Shown here in pieces: positions 1-10,302 of a stretch of 24,266 nucleotides of DNA. The position numbers and the translations under genes are program-made. The notes beneath the pieces were generated by a model that saw only the letters and a list, made by a program, of their open reading frames with translations, searched no databases and had not been told where the DNA came from. Source of the stretch: Saprolegnia diclina VS20 (Eukaryota; Oomycota; Saprolegniomycetes; Saprolegniales; Saprolegniaceae); the NCBI RefSeq assembly GCF_000281045.1, contig NW_008246072.1, positions 183,829-208,094 on the forward strand, given 5' to 3'. Position 1 is the stretch's first letter. Each line of letters starts with the position of its first letter.

Positions 1-156
1 GCTATCCCGTCGCTCTAGAAGCGCTCGTAGACTCATCGAGACCCCGAGGGCTCATACATCGAACGACGACGGATGATGTGGATGAAGTGAATCGTGGTGC
101 TCGCTGGCGCTCGCATCACTTTTGTATACTACGTAAACGCAATCGTATGGGAACAT

Positions 157-223
<67 letters not shown>

Positions 224-1038
224 GAGCCTATCCATGTTGTCCGTCAATCAGCGGCGCTAAGAACCACCTGGCCAATCAAACGGGCGCATTTCACGATATG
301 CGCAAAAAGCTCCCTCACTCAATCAAGACCGAACTTCTTGGGGGCAACAACCGTGCTGGTGTCTTCCGTGCCAGTGGTGGGCGAGGCGGGGTAGCTATTT
401 GACTGAAACTACAAATTTGGAAATGGCTTGAGCTCGCTTGCTCTGCGCCTGGATCTTGGATCTTGGTCTTCTAGATCGCTCAGACTTGCGCGGAAAACCA
501 CTTGCACTTCTTGGAAACGGCCCAATTCCGAATGTCGTGCAGTCCGGAGGGCGGGAGCCGCCGAGTGGCAATGGTAAGACCGTCGTGCGTGTCCCTAGCC
601 ACGATAATACATACTAGTAATGTATTGATCCTTTTGGCAGTCTACTTCACATGTCAGCAACAAACTACCGGTGTACTTGAATCCCAGCAAGAAACTGGCC
701 AAGCCAAGTATGCTGGCAGATCCGCGCACCCAAGGTGAAAACGGCCGTCGTTCAGCGAAGGGTGAGCTGGACCTATCTTTTTCTCGTTGCAGGGAGCCCA
801 ACCCTATCGCCTGACTGCGGACCTCTGCTGGACGGAGACCGAGAGAACAACAACGTCGGGGCCAACTGCCCCAACGTCACTGCAGGTCGACATGTTTTCT
901 TCCGCTTGCTAAATTTATACACAGTATCTCTTTGGCTTGCTTCGATATTTTGCTCGCCATCTTGATCAAACGACAAGTCCCCGGCTTGTACACATTGGTA
1001 CTCGTGGAGAGGCGCATCACGTTGACTTGAAGGAGCCG
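1..1038. other. Upstream stretch without a recognisable gene
   Basis: No coding region that I can support. It holds a TATC microsatellite (158-223) and a short perfect inverted repeat near 605-625. The longest frames are interrupted, or owe their openness to the microsatellite. The last part is presumably the 5' flank of the esterase starting at 1039. An in-frame upstream ATG at 937 would lengthen that protein, but the added residues look unlike coding sequence of this genome. Confidence 0.6.
158..223. repeat. (TATC)n microsatellite, about 16.5 units
   Basis: An uninterrupted run of the tetranucleotide TATC, 66 bases long. Translated, it gives an artificial IYLS repeat, which explains a spurious open frame over this stretch. 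A perfect array of this length is probably polymorphic between isolates; that is general knowledge of microsatellites, not seen here. Confidence 0.97.
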
Positions 1039-2000
1039 ATGAAAGACCTCTCGGAGCGAGAACTGCTCCAAGACACGGGAGACGCCGCGGACGACCATGT
1101 CAAAGCCGGTGCTCAATATACGTCCCAACCCATTGTGCGCGTCGCGTGCTTATTCGGACTGCTGCTTCTGGTGTCTCTCGCTGCCATGTATGCCGTGCTA
1201 GGCGGTAATCTGTCCACATTCAACTCGACGATTCTTGGGTCTGAATGTTGACATGACTAGATTGCGAGCCACTGAGTGAGCCACTCAACAAGACACTGAA
1301 CGAGCCACTCAACGAGCCACTCAACGACACGACACCACTCTTCATAACGTTGGGCGATTCGATCACACAGATTGGTGCCCACCCACGCTTGATGGGGTAC
1401 CAGGTCATGCTCACCAACACATATGTCCGCAAGGCCGACGTTGTCAACCGCGGCGCGGCGGGTACTACGACAAAGTAGTATGCGGTGGTCTATGAGCTGC
1501 GACTCACACGCGCTAGGTGGTGGCTGGTCAAACTCCCGTCGCTACTTCGAGACTGGAAACTGAAGCCGCCGACGCTTCTCTCGATCTTCCTCGGTGTCAA
1601 CGACGCCTCGCTCATCAATGGCGTGGATCGGGGGCTGCACGTGCCGCTTGACGAGTTTACTGCCAACCTGTACACCATGATCGCGTCCATCAACGAGGCG
1701 TTTCCCAAGTGCAAGATCCTCCTCATCGCTGCGAGCGCCGTTGACGAAACCTCGTCATGGCGCACCGGTCGATCGAATGCCGAAGTGTCCAAATACACAA
1801 ATGCAACGATCAACGTGGCGCGTCACTTGCAACTGCCAGTCATCGATCTCTTTACGCCGACGTTCAACGACCTCTCGCTTTTCTACGACGGACTGCACCT
1901 CAACAGCCGCGGCAACATCATTCTCCACGACCTCTTCGTCGATACCGTGCGCCAGTCGTATCCTGACTTGGACCCTGAAACCTTGCCAGCCGCTTACTAG
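1039..2000 (+). CDS. E1: SGNH/GDSL esterase, IAH1-like, with N-terminal signal anchor
   Basis: Predicted serine ester hydrolase of the SGNH (GDSL) superfamily, closest in pattern to isoamyl acetate-hydrolysing esterases. Exons: 1039-1204, 1261-1474, 1517-2000, giving 287 residues. The 56-nt intron is phase 1 and the 42-nt intron phase 2; both are GT-AG and match intron positions in the paralogues E3 and E4. Visible catalytic blocks: GDSI with Ser89, GVND with Asn155, DGLH with Asp251 and His254. Residues 33-54 form a hydrophobic segment preceded by about 32 hydrophilic residues, so a type II membrane anchor is likely. Residues 58-77 are an EPLN-type repeat absent from the paralogues. The C-terminus is PAAY where the paralogues end in WAF. 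The start could instead be the in-frame ATG at 937 (321 residues). Substrate unknown. Confidence 0.85.
1266..1325 (+). repeat. 12-bp coding minisatellite, five units (EPLN)
   Basis: Five imperfect 12-base units of the type GAGCCACTCAAC at the start of E1 exon 2. Units 2, 4 and 5 are identical; units 1 and 3 differ. E3 and E4 have a single equivalent unit (EPIN). E1 exon 2 is exactly 48 nt (four units) longer than theirs, 214 against 166 nt, which shows in-frame expansion. Confidence 0.9.
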
Positions 2001-2541
2001 GTGCTAGTAGGTCGTAAAGACGATCACAAATAACTATCACAGAACCCTGGATGCGCAGTTTATTGGTTGAGCGAATACCCATTCATTCCGCGCGGTGGCC
2101 CAGCAGGTCATTGTTGCTTTGTTGATATGCGATGGAATGGATCAAGCTATCGTGCATGGCATCATGCACTGCACGGGCCGAGGAGCAGCCAAGGCACGAC
2201 TGATGAAAAAGCGCCAGCGATGCAAGCGGCGTCCGTGTAGGCAGTCGTCGCGCGTCGCAGCACGTATCATGCCCAGGTGTGGCTCTGCAATGCGAGTATT
2301 TTCTGTGGTCCAAAGATCCCGTCGTTCTACTCGATGCCAGTTTGCCCTTAGTCCAACTCGCATCATCGTCGATGGGGATTGGCTATAATCCACAGAATAC
2401 TGCGCGTCCATTGGTCAAAACGCAAGCGCCTGTCTACGTCCTCACAGAGTGTTGGTCTCTGGCCCGGTCGTGGCGCTGCCACGTGGAGAATAAGCAAGCG
2501 AATAAGGTTGCCGCGCGGTGTACTAAAATCAAGATAATATA
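2001..2541. other. Intergenic, nothing recognised
   Basis: Lies between the esterase E1 stop and the end of the copia-type gag frame on the other strand. I see no pol-type domain, no clear terminal repeat and no RNA gene. Confidence 0.5.
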
Positions 2542-3516
2542 TTATTTGGAGCATTGTGGACTGACGCGACCAGTGCCAAAGACCATGGGCCGCAGGACGT
2601 CGCAGGGCAGCGACCGGCCACGCGGGTGCGTCGCGCGGGCGCGCACCGTCGGCGACGTCGGTGTCACGTCGTCGGGCAGGGTCGTCCTTCGTCGCAGGCC
2701 GCGGTCGAGGTCGCGCTGTCGTCGGTAGCAGTCGCTCAGAGCGTGTTGGTCGTTGCCGCAATAGCTGCAGGCGGATGTACGCGCTGGGCGCGTGGGGCTG
2801 GACGCCGTTGTGTGTCGTGGCGACGTGGCTGTTGTCTTCTTCGTCGTCGTCGTCTTGGCGGTGTGCAGGGCGTCAACGGCTTGGAGCTCGGCGAGCACCG
2901 TCTCAAAGCTCGGAAACACGGGGCCTTTCGTGCTGTCGTGGAGAATACGCAAAATGGTTGCGTTAAAACGCGCTGGCAACAGCGTCAGAAACCGAATCAA
3001 GAAGGCGCTTGCGGGCGTCGTGTCGCCGGCGGCCGCCATGTGCCGCTGAAGGCCCAGGAACGCGTCGGCAAAGTCGGTGAGCGACCCGCGCGACTCGATC
3101 CAGCGGAGGTTGTCCATCTGCGTGTACAACAGCAGCAGCGACGACCCGGTCTTGGGTTCGTAGAGTCGCCGGAGGATCTCCCACGTCGCATGTGTCGTCT
3201 TGGCGTCCTTGAGGTGCATGAGGTCGTGGCGGTGGAGGCTTAGCCGGAGGTAGACACCGGCGGCCAAGTCGTCGTCGGCCTTGTAGTTGGGCGGGTGCGG
3301 GCCCAGATACTTGGCAAGACCCGCTTTCGTCATACGCGTTGTGATGGCGTCGGCCCACTCGCGGTAGTTGGACCCACCGGCTTGGAGCTTGAGGTAGCAG
3401 CACGGCTCAACTTGGCGGCTCATACGGAAATGACCGCGCAGCGACAAGCACCGAGGTGGAGTGACTGCGTGACTCCGTCGTGTCATCCGCACACTTGCTG
3501 GATTTCTCCCACCCAC
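2542..3516 (-). mobile_element. Fossil of a Ty1/copia-type LTR element, gag part only
   Basis: A frame of up to 324 residues that reads as a copia-type gag. Near residues 50-55 is the SNYREW type of motif common at the start of copia gag (UBN2-type) domains. The middle carries a helical gag core with TWEILRRLYEP and FLTLLPARF. Near residue 245 there is a zinc knuckle of the pattern C-x2-C-x4-H-x4-C. The real start may be an internal Met at about residue 32. No protease, integrase or reverse transcriptase is seen on either side and no LTR is recognised, so as an element it is incomplete (broken). Age cannot be judged from one copy. A gag captured as a host gene is an alternative. Confidence 0.75.
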
Positions 3517-5323
3517 GCAGAAACATGCACCCAGCGTGCCACGTAGGGGTCGGGGTGCTCATGGCAAACACGTTTTTCGACGCCAAAGGGCGCTAAACGC
3601 AACGGTGATCCTACTGTCCTGGCCAGCTGACTGCCCCTTGGTCTTGTCTGGCGACGGCATGACCACTGCTTTGCAACCACAGCACACGCTTCGACGCAGC
3701 GCGCCAACGACGTGGATATGCCCGCCCAAGAGCTGTTGTGGGACGTCGCTATCAGGTTGCACCAATCCGTACGCGGCTTGGATCCCCTTCCTGAAGAAAT
3801 AAACACCCAACTGGAACACGCAGTGATGTGGCTTGTCGTGCCCCAGCCTGTGAGCTCAGCCTATGGTTGGGACGCTAAACTGAACCGGTGGTCGACGAGG
3901 TCGTGCACCGTGGCACCGTTCGTGCAAGCTCCGCCGAACGTTCTCTGGAAGCACGCCTTGGTGCGTCGCAAGCGCCGTCGCAGGAGCGGTATTTCGAACG
4001 CCAGCCTGCCCACTACACTGTACAAGCACGGACTTGACAAGACGACACGGCAACGTCGACATTGCAGTTCATACCGCGTGTGGCAGATGGCGCGTTTGAT
4101 GGTCCACCGCCTCGGTGGCCTCGCTGCCAGGCTACAGCGTATGGCAACGAGACTTGAACGATATGCTTGACGAGGCACGCGCCCAGATATCTACAAGTTG
4201 CGTTTTTTGTTGTTTTGGGGGTTTAATCCGCCAAGCATGGCCTTGCAGCCAGAGTAGCTGGCCGAGTGCGCATCGTCCTCCGACTCAAATGCGCTCAAAG
4301 CGCTTGTTTGGAGCGAATGAGGTTCGTGCCACAGTACTCGTACCGGTAGGTTGCGTTGGTAAACCGAGGTGAAATGCCCGGGAGCGCGTTTTACCTAACG
4401 CGTTAAACATGTGCGTTAAACATGTGCGTTTTTCTCGTCGGCAACGAGGTCAAAGTATCGGCGAGCACGTATCCTCTCTGCAAGCCGCGTCAACTCGGTA
4501 TATTCAAGGTGAAGGTGGGCCTGGTCGTGCAGGAGTGTAACACAGTGGCGGAGAGTCGCTTGCGTCTGATAGTGTGTTTGGCTTGAACGCAAAAACCGAG
4601 AGTTCTGCTCGACGTTGACGCCCTTCCCGGTGTTGCGCTCGCGATCAAAGCAGCTACAAGCACGCGATTGCATGTCCGGCACTTGGCTCGCCGCGCCGTG
4701 CTACCATCGTTTGCCGAGTCGCTTTACGCTTTACGCGCCGACCCTTGGTGTGCTCGCTACCTCTTTCCTCACACAATCCCGAACCCCGACCAAGCGCCAT
4801 CGGCTACCGGTAGACGCACTGGCCAAACCTCATGAGCGCCTTAGAAAGTCCACCATCTTCACTTTATAATTCCATGTAAATAACTCATTTCAACAATGGC
4901 GGGGAGAGAAATGTCTTCGCCAAAGTAGAGCCGCGTAGTTGTCCGTCTTTGGCTCAAGTCAAAATGTGTGCTTGCATGGGCGTACTGTGTATTCTGAAAG
5001 GGTCTATGAACCTGTTTTACGCTAGTAACTACAGTAGCCAAGGTTGTGTTGCTGTGATGTACAACAGCACGAGATTAGCGTCGCATTAGGTAGTCTACAT
5101 CATTGCATGTTCATACCGGTACCTCGTTTCAACAACAACACGAGGTGGAAGCTGCTCCATCTTTGGCAAGGCACCACGACACAGTGTATGCCCCCGCCAC
5201 CTCTGTGTCCCTCTCGATTGGCCAATAGTCCTGTCCTGTATTCGCTTTTATTGGCCAAGCCAAAATAAATTCACCAATCAAACGCCTTTCTGCCTGACGA
5301 TCGCCAACACTCGTCGTGACGCG
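3517..5323. other. 1.8-kb stretch without a recognisable gene
   Basis: Several frames of 60-150 codons occur on both strands (for example 3712-4170 plus and 4416-4682 minus), but none shows a domain, and their composition is unlike the confident genes. A 13-base direct duplication (GCGTTAAACATGT) sits at 4400-4425. The last 110 bases carry CCAAT motifs belonging to the gene at 5324. Degraded gene or transposon remains cannot be excluded. Confidence 0.45.
5217..5278 (+). promoter_or_regulatory. CCAAT-box cluster upstream of the 5324 membrane protein
   Basis: Within 62 bases are a palindromic ATTGGCCAAT (5217-5226, CCAAT on both strands), ATTGGCCAA (5250-5258) and CCAAT (5274-5278), ending about 45 bases before the ATG at 5324. 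Clusters like this are typical NF-Y binding sites in eukaryotic promoters. Function is inferred from motif and position only. Confidence 0.4.
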
Positions 5324-6118
5324 ATGGACGTGCGCCAGAGCTGGCGTAACCAGCCCGTGCTCCTGCGGCCAGCGGTCTACCGCCGGCGAGAGCGAGGGCC
5401 ACCCGCGTCGCACTGGGACCTCCTCGCGTGGCCTTGCCAGGTGCTCACGTACCAGAGCTACCTCTTCGCACTCCACTACGTGCTCATGACGTATCTCCTC
5501 ATGGTCGCCGTTCTGGGCCTCGGTCTTTTGGCGCTCGGCCTCGTGCCGATCGCGCTGCTGCGCTTCGCCTTGCATCTTGTCGGATGCCCAAGCCGCCGCT
5601 ACTACCCGGCTGCGATCCTCTACGGCGGCTTCCAACTCCTCGTCCGGTACGACGTGGCCGTCCACAACACGATGGCCCATGCGCCCGTGCCATTGACCTT
5701 TGACGCCAACGCCAACGAGCTCCAGGACCTCCTCGAGATGGGCCGGCGCCCGCGCTTTGTGCTGCGGCTACGCGACGGCTGGTCACCGCCACGCGTCGCC
5801 CAGTATGTGCTCTACGTCTATGTTGTGCGCCAGCTGCTCGTGGCGCTTGTGCTGCAGTGGGTCGCATCCGCGCTCTATAGCCTCGAAGCAGTGTGGGAAC
5901 TCGCGCTGCTGCTGTTTTTCCCCGACGTCACGTGTACGTTTTCATTTTTCTGGGGCTTGGACGCGCCGATTTCGTGCGCTGAGCACCCTCTTGGGCTCGC
6001 GGGCTGTGTCGTCGTGTTGCTTGTGATTTTTGTACGCTTGCGTCGGCCGGTCGTCGACGGCCTCTGTGCCACGACCACCTACTTTTGCTGCGAGTCGGTG
6101 CTCGTGCTACGCGGGTAA
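5324..6118 (+). CDS. Orphan multi-pass membrane protein (264 aa)
   Basis: A single-exon frame with strong G/C third-position bias, like the confident genes of the window. No family recognised. Hydrophobic stretches lie at about residues 48-87 (long enough for two helices), 160-199 (probably two) and 222-240, so four or five membrane spans are likely. Residues 1-30 are Arg-rich and probably cytoplasmic. A soluble loop at about 110-155 contains an acidic stretch (NANELQDLLEMG). Several Cys and aromatic residues lie near the end. No signal peptide is obvious. The start at 5324 follows a CCAAT cluster and is the first ATG. It stands alone, with no co-oriented neighbour nearby. Confidence 0.75.
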   Translation: MDVRQSWRNQPVLLRPAVYRRRERGPPASHWDLLAWPCQVLTYQSYLFALHYVLMTYLLMVAVLGLGLLALGLVPIALLRFALHLVGCPSRRYYPAAILYGGFQLLVRYDVAVHNTMAHAPVPLTFDANANELQDLLEMGRRPRFVLRLRDGWSPPRVAQYVLYVYVVRQLLVALVLQWVASALYSLEAVWELALLLFFPDVTCTFSFFWGLDAPISCAEHPLGLAGCVVVLLVIFVRLRRPVVDGLCATTTYFCCESVLVLRG

Positions 6119-8388
6119 ATAATGTTGAATGCAGGTTATTTATACTACTAGGAACTGGGCGTTGATGTCGTGGGCAATGACACAAATTTGTGCGCCAAAC
6201 ACGGAGAGAAGAAAAATAGTCGAATGTAGAGTATAGTAACATAGCATAAACCTGTGCACCATTCTGACACTAGAAGCTCGATGACTTCGTCAAACAAGCG
6301 CTCGTGTCCGTGCACTGCAGTAACGTGGCGGATGGTAATTCGGTGGTAACCACTTATTCCTACACATACTATGGAATACCATCTTCGCGGCCACATTGCA
6401 GCGCCACGCAATACGGGACCAGCTCACCGGATATCAAATTATTCAATCCTACGCAGATTGCCAAGCCACTGTGACGTCTTTTGCGTCCCTAACGTTAACT
6501 CAAGACGGATATTCAATGGCGCTGTGGAAAATACACTCTGAGCTACCCATAGCGCTGGTGCGATACTTGGCGTTCTAGTTGACTCTTGAAACGGGTATTG
6601 TGTCGTGTCCATGATGCCAACATGCAGATATAGATACACATTGTCGCGGGCAGCGTAAACCCTTTCGATACCGCCTTGGCACTCGTTTCCTTTCAATTCT
6701 GCACGTCGGTGGGCATCTCCAAACCCTGTCGGCGATGCGACTTTGATGGCTTTTTCGTCTTACGACGTAGAAGCCTATACTGTACTAGTATACACACTAG
6801 AGTACTAGTACAGCTGTACACTTGTGAACGACCTCGATCAAGACTCACAGAAGCGGGAAGGCCACGAGGTGCGCAAACCGACGTTCAAGTCGTGGTCGGG
6901 TACCGCAATCATCACCATTCTTTCCCCCGAATGTTGGCGGTGACGTACCTCCAGCTGGGCGCTCGGTTTTGTTGAAGTCGGCATCAAACAACAGCGCCAC
7001 AGAAAACGAAATCGAATGATCGACCGTGTTGTCTCTACTTGTTCATTTTTGACATGGACGTTTGAGACTGCGAGACGCTCGCCATTGTGTGCCCGTCCAC
7101 TTGGACCGTCCGTTGCCGGGCTGATAACTCGAGTTGATCACGTCTGCCCTTGGCAAAACTAGCTTGGCCGGCGTCATAGAATATTCCATCTGATTTCGCA
7201 AACTACGATCTGAGAACAGGGTCGGTTTACGATTCTTGATGTGCGGACACTGGTCGCTGAGATCGTGGGTTCGCTTCCGAAACAGCTGCCTCGTGCTTTT
7301 GTTCGGCGCTGGATCTTTGCACCTTTCTACACTCGACTTGTTGAATCGTCTTTTACAGGCCGAATTTTCAAAACGGCTCCGGTGGTGTCCTCACCGTTAC
7401 CGGGTCACGGTTTTGGTACAGAAGTACTGTATGAAACGCTGTGATCTTTGCGATATTGGTTTCACTAACTCGATGGCTAACCCTGCTTGCGTGGACTGCA
7501 CCAATGCAGGTACACGTCGCTACGATCGACGCGGCTGGTTCAGCGAGGAGGACCGTGTCTTGGTTCCAAGTCATCCAAGCCATCTGAGAACCTGCTGGCG
7601 GGCTTAGTCAATCCATCGTGGTTTTTCGCAGCTCCACGTCCCTTGGAGTACAATTGGAGTACAACGCCGCTCCCAAGCTCATTAGGGGACAAGGCAAGCG
7701 CTGCCGCAATCATGCATTTCTAGTACTGTCAAAAGCTTCATTCAGAGCCGTTAGAGCACCGTTTACTCAGGTTCTTCAGCCGAATACTGTGGCAACGTGG
7801 CGGTCATAACGCCTACGTACAATTTGGACCCAATTCTCGTACCCTAATTTGGACAGCACGCTTCAAGTGGATCATACGGTGTACACAACAAGAACAGGAG
7901 CGGCCTCGTGGTCATTTGTAAGCCACGGAATGATCGTGTCTACAACAAGGCTCGAGGGAGCGGTAAGAAGCTCGGACCTGGCGCCAAAACGGTGCTCTTC
8001 GAGTGGTGCACGACGTACGCCAGGGGCGTAGCACGCAGGCCTAGCGGCAACTTGATGGCCTTGCTGTCCCACGGCAAAAGTAGCTGCAGAAGGCGCCGTC
8101 CGTGCTTGGCCGCCCGCCACAGACGGGCCATTCTTGATGCTGCGGCCGCTTCAACTTTGCGCCCGTCACCAATCTGATCAGCCGCACGCTTCATTTTATT
8201 GATGGCGTTATGTAACACATACAAACCCCAAGTCGTTTAATTCTATAGATATTGATTAGCAACTTCGATCTTCGGGCGGTCTGCCAGACGGGTTGGAGTG
8301 GGTGAGGCGCTTATCAGCCGCGAGATCTGGTTGCCGTTTGACCACAGCACTCATTTCTGGTTTTGCAGTCTCTCGAGCAAGTCAAACC
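6119..8388. other. 2.3-kb gene-poor stretch
   Basis: No supported gene. A perfect 11-bp inverted repeat at 6780-6813 could fold as a hairpin. A frame at 7236-7607 (plus) contains a few Cys pairs, and one at 7940-8224 (minus) is basic and Ala-rich, but neither has a recognisable domain. The last 100 bases are probably the 5' leader of the transporter; TTTTGCAG at 8361-8368 could be an acceptor of a 5'-UTR intron, which I cannot confirm. Confidence 0.5.
6780..6813. repeat. Perfect 11-bp inverted repeat with 12-nt loop
   Basis: CTGTACTAGTA at 6780-6790 is exactly complementary to TACTAGTACAG at 6803-6813, with a 12-base spacer. Each arm contains the self-complementary core ACTAGT. It could be a hairpin, a dimeric protein site, or chance in an A/T-richer region. 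Confidence 0.6.
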
Positions 8389-10302
8389 ATGGGCGAAGTG
8401 ACAACGCCGACGACGGGCGCGTACGCGTCCGTGTGGGACTCGCGGGCCGTCAAGTACTCGAGCGTCCTCTTCCAAGTGTGCGGCTTCATCTTGATGATGG
8501 AGCTCGCCGAGCGTCTCTCGTACTATGGCATTAACCAAGGTCTGCGTAACTTTATGAAGACGATCCTTGGCTGGACCAGTGTCTCGGCCAGCTCGATCAA
8601 GAGTACATGGACGTCGCTCTGCTATCTCTCGCCGCTCCTCGGTGCATACCTCGCCGACGAGCGCTGGGGCCGCTTCAAGACGATCGCGATCTTTGGCACT
8701 GTCTACTTTATCGGCGACATCTTGATCTCGATCGCCGCGCACCCCAAAGTGCTGGGCTGGAAGGAGACCAACGTGACCGGTGTGTTTGACAAGGAAGGCG
8801 CTGACACCAAGACGGCCGAAGGCCTCTTTGTGTTTGCGCTCTTCGCGTGCATTGGCATTGGCACTGGCGCGATCAAGTCGAACGTCATTACGCTCGGCGC
8901 CGATCAGTTCAACCCGAACGACCCGAAGGAAGAGGCCCAGAAGGTCACGTTCTTCTCGTACTTTTACTGGTGCATCAACTTTGGCGCTGCGTTCTCGTAC
9001 GGGTACCTCGCGACCTTGTGCGTCGAAGGCTCGGCGTCCATCTCGGAAGACTATGGGTACTTTGCGACGTTTGTCATCTGCGCCAGTGTCATGGGCGTGG
9101 CGCTGATCATGCTCTTCATCGGCAGCAGCCGGTACGTCAAGTTCCCGCCCAACTCGGACGCCATGTCCAAGCTGGTGCGCGTGCTCCGCCAAGCCACGGC
9201 CCAGTCGACGTCCGCTCGCATGGCCTGCGGCGGCTTCCTCCTCTTTTTGCTGTCGTGGGTCTTGAACTTGATTGCGGTGTTCCTCAAGGACGGCTCGAAC
9301 GAGCGTCTCGGCATGTCGTACGCTGCGGGTGCCGTGGCGTTTGGCGGCTGCGTCTCGTGGGTGCTCGCGGGCATGAACTTTCAGAACATGGAGCAGGCGA
9401 GCGTGGCCAACGGCGGCCGCGTCGATGCGACCTCGATCGACGAGATCAAGCTGGTCGTGCGCGTGCTTCCGTTCGCGGCGTTCAACGTCGTGTGGCAGTG
9501 CGTCTACGACCAGATCGACGCCAATTTTCAGATGATTGCGCAGCAGACCGACCTTCGCTTCGGTGACGCGTACGACGCGACGCAGCTCCCGGGTGCGGTC
9601 CTCGGTGTGTTTGACCCGATCGCGATTGTGATTCTGATCCCGCTCCTCGACGCGGTCATTTACCCGGCGTACAAGAAGCGCTTTGGCAAGGCGGCCTCGC
9701 CCTTTGGCAAGGTGTTTGCGGGCCTCGCGATTGCGGCGTTCACCATGTTTTACGTTGGTGTCTTTGAGGTCGTCCGCAAGAACTCGGGCGTACTCCAGGT
9801 GCCGGTGAGCGCTACCAACGCGACGCTCGACTTTGTCCTTGACAAGGGTGGGAAGCAGCCGATGAACAAGTTGCCGTGGGGCTGGAACATTTTCCACTAC
9901 GTGCTCGTCGCGCTCTGCGAGTGCCTCATCAACGTCACCGCGTTCGACGTCTTTTACTCGGAAGTCCCGGTCTACCTCAAGTCGACGTGCCAGGCCATCA
10001 ACCTCTTCATGGTCTCGATGGGCTCGAGTGTCACGTCCATCTTTACGCTCCTCTTCCAGAAGGACATCAAGGACGACCTCAACGAGAGCAAGCTCGAGAA
10101 GATGTTCTTTACGGTCGGTGCCGTCGCGCTTCTCAACGTCATCCTCTTCACGCTCGTCATGCGCAAGATGCAGTTTGGCATGCACTCGATCGAAACCAGC
10201 CCGCACGCGGCCGGCGAGCTCGGCGCAGACAAGGAAGCGCTCATCGACCGGTCGTCCAACCAGATGAACGCCCGCGACTCGTTCACGCAGCAGCGCGCGT
10301 AA
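8389..10302 (+). CDS. Proton-coupled oligopeptide transporter (POT/PTR2 family)
   Basis: A 637-residue major-facilitator protein of the POT (PTR2/SLC15/NPF) family, which imports di- and tripeptides, or in some branches nitrate or other solutes, with protons at a membrane. Signatures seen: ELAERLSYYG at residues 38-47 (the ExxER proton-coupling motif of TM1), GAYLADERWGR near 85-95 (loop 2-3), and FYWCINFG at 192-199 (the PTR2 signature). A later segment, WNIFHYVLVALCECLINVTA, matches the family's TM10 region. About 12 helices are expected. I chose the ATG at 8389 because AAACCATGG is a good start context and homology begins soon after; an in-frame ATG at 8293 would add 32 unlikely residues. 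No introns. Substrate is not decided by the sequence. Confidence 0.93.
   Translation: MGEVTTPTTGAYASVWDSRAVKYSSVLFQVCGFILMMELAERLSYYGINQGLRNFMKTILGWTSVSASSIKSTWTSLCYLSPLLGAYLADERWGRFKTIAIFGTVYFIGDILISIAAHPKVLGWKETNVTGVFDKEGADTKTAEGLFVFALFACIGIGTGAIKSNVITLGADQFNPNDPKEEAQKVTFFSYFYWCINFGAAFSYGYLATLCVEGSASISEDYGYFATFVICASVMGVALIMLFIGSSRYVKFPPNSDAMSKLVRVLRQATAQSTSARMACGGFLLFLLSWVLNLIAVFLKDGSNERLGMSYAAGAVAFGGCVSWVLAGMNFQNMEQASVANGGRVDATSIDEIKLVVRVLPFAAFNVVWQCVYDQIDANFQMIAQQTDLRFGDAYDATQLPGAVLGVFDPIAIVILIPLLDAVIYPAYKKRFGKAASPFGKVFAGLAIAAFTMFYVGVFEVVRKNSGVLQVPVSATNATLDFVLDKGGKQPMNKLPWGWNIFHYVLVALCECLINVTAFDVFYSEVPVYLKSTCQAINLFMVSMGSSVTSIFTLLFQKDIKDDLNESKLEKMFFTVGAVALLNVILFTLVMRKMQFGMHSIETSPHAAGELGADKEALIDRSSNQMNARDSFTQQRA

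Noticed and set aside
94-402. An open frame with an IYLS repeat
   Set aside because: Its repeat is only the translated TATC microsatellite and the rest has no coding character.
3712-4170. A 152-codon frame, and overlapping minus-strand frames, in the unassigned stretch
   Set aside because: No domain, no hydrophobic or repeat structure, and competing frames on the other strand. It may be decayed DNA, but I cannot name its source.
4416-4682. An 88-codon minus-strand frame with a helical-looking C-terminal half
   Set aside because: It is too short and isolated, with no recognisable family or flanking exon.
7236-7607. A Cys-containing 123-codon frame
   Set aside because: The Cys spacing (CDLC ... 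CVDC) does not make a known zinc finger, composition is unlike the real genes, and overlapping frames of similar length exist.
7940-8224. A 94-codon basic, Ala-rich minus-strand frame upstream of the transporter
   Set aside because: Part looks protein-like, but another frame on the plus strand is equally open and no homology is recognised.
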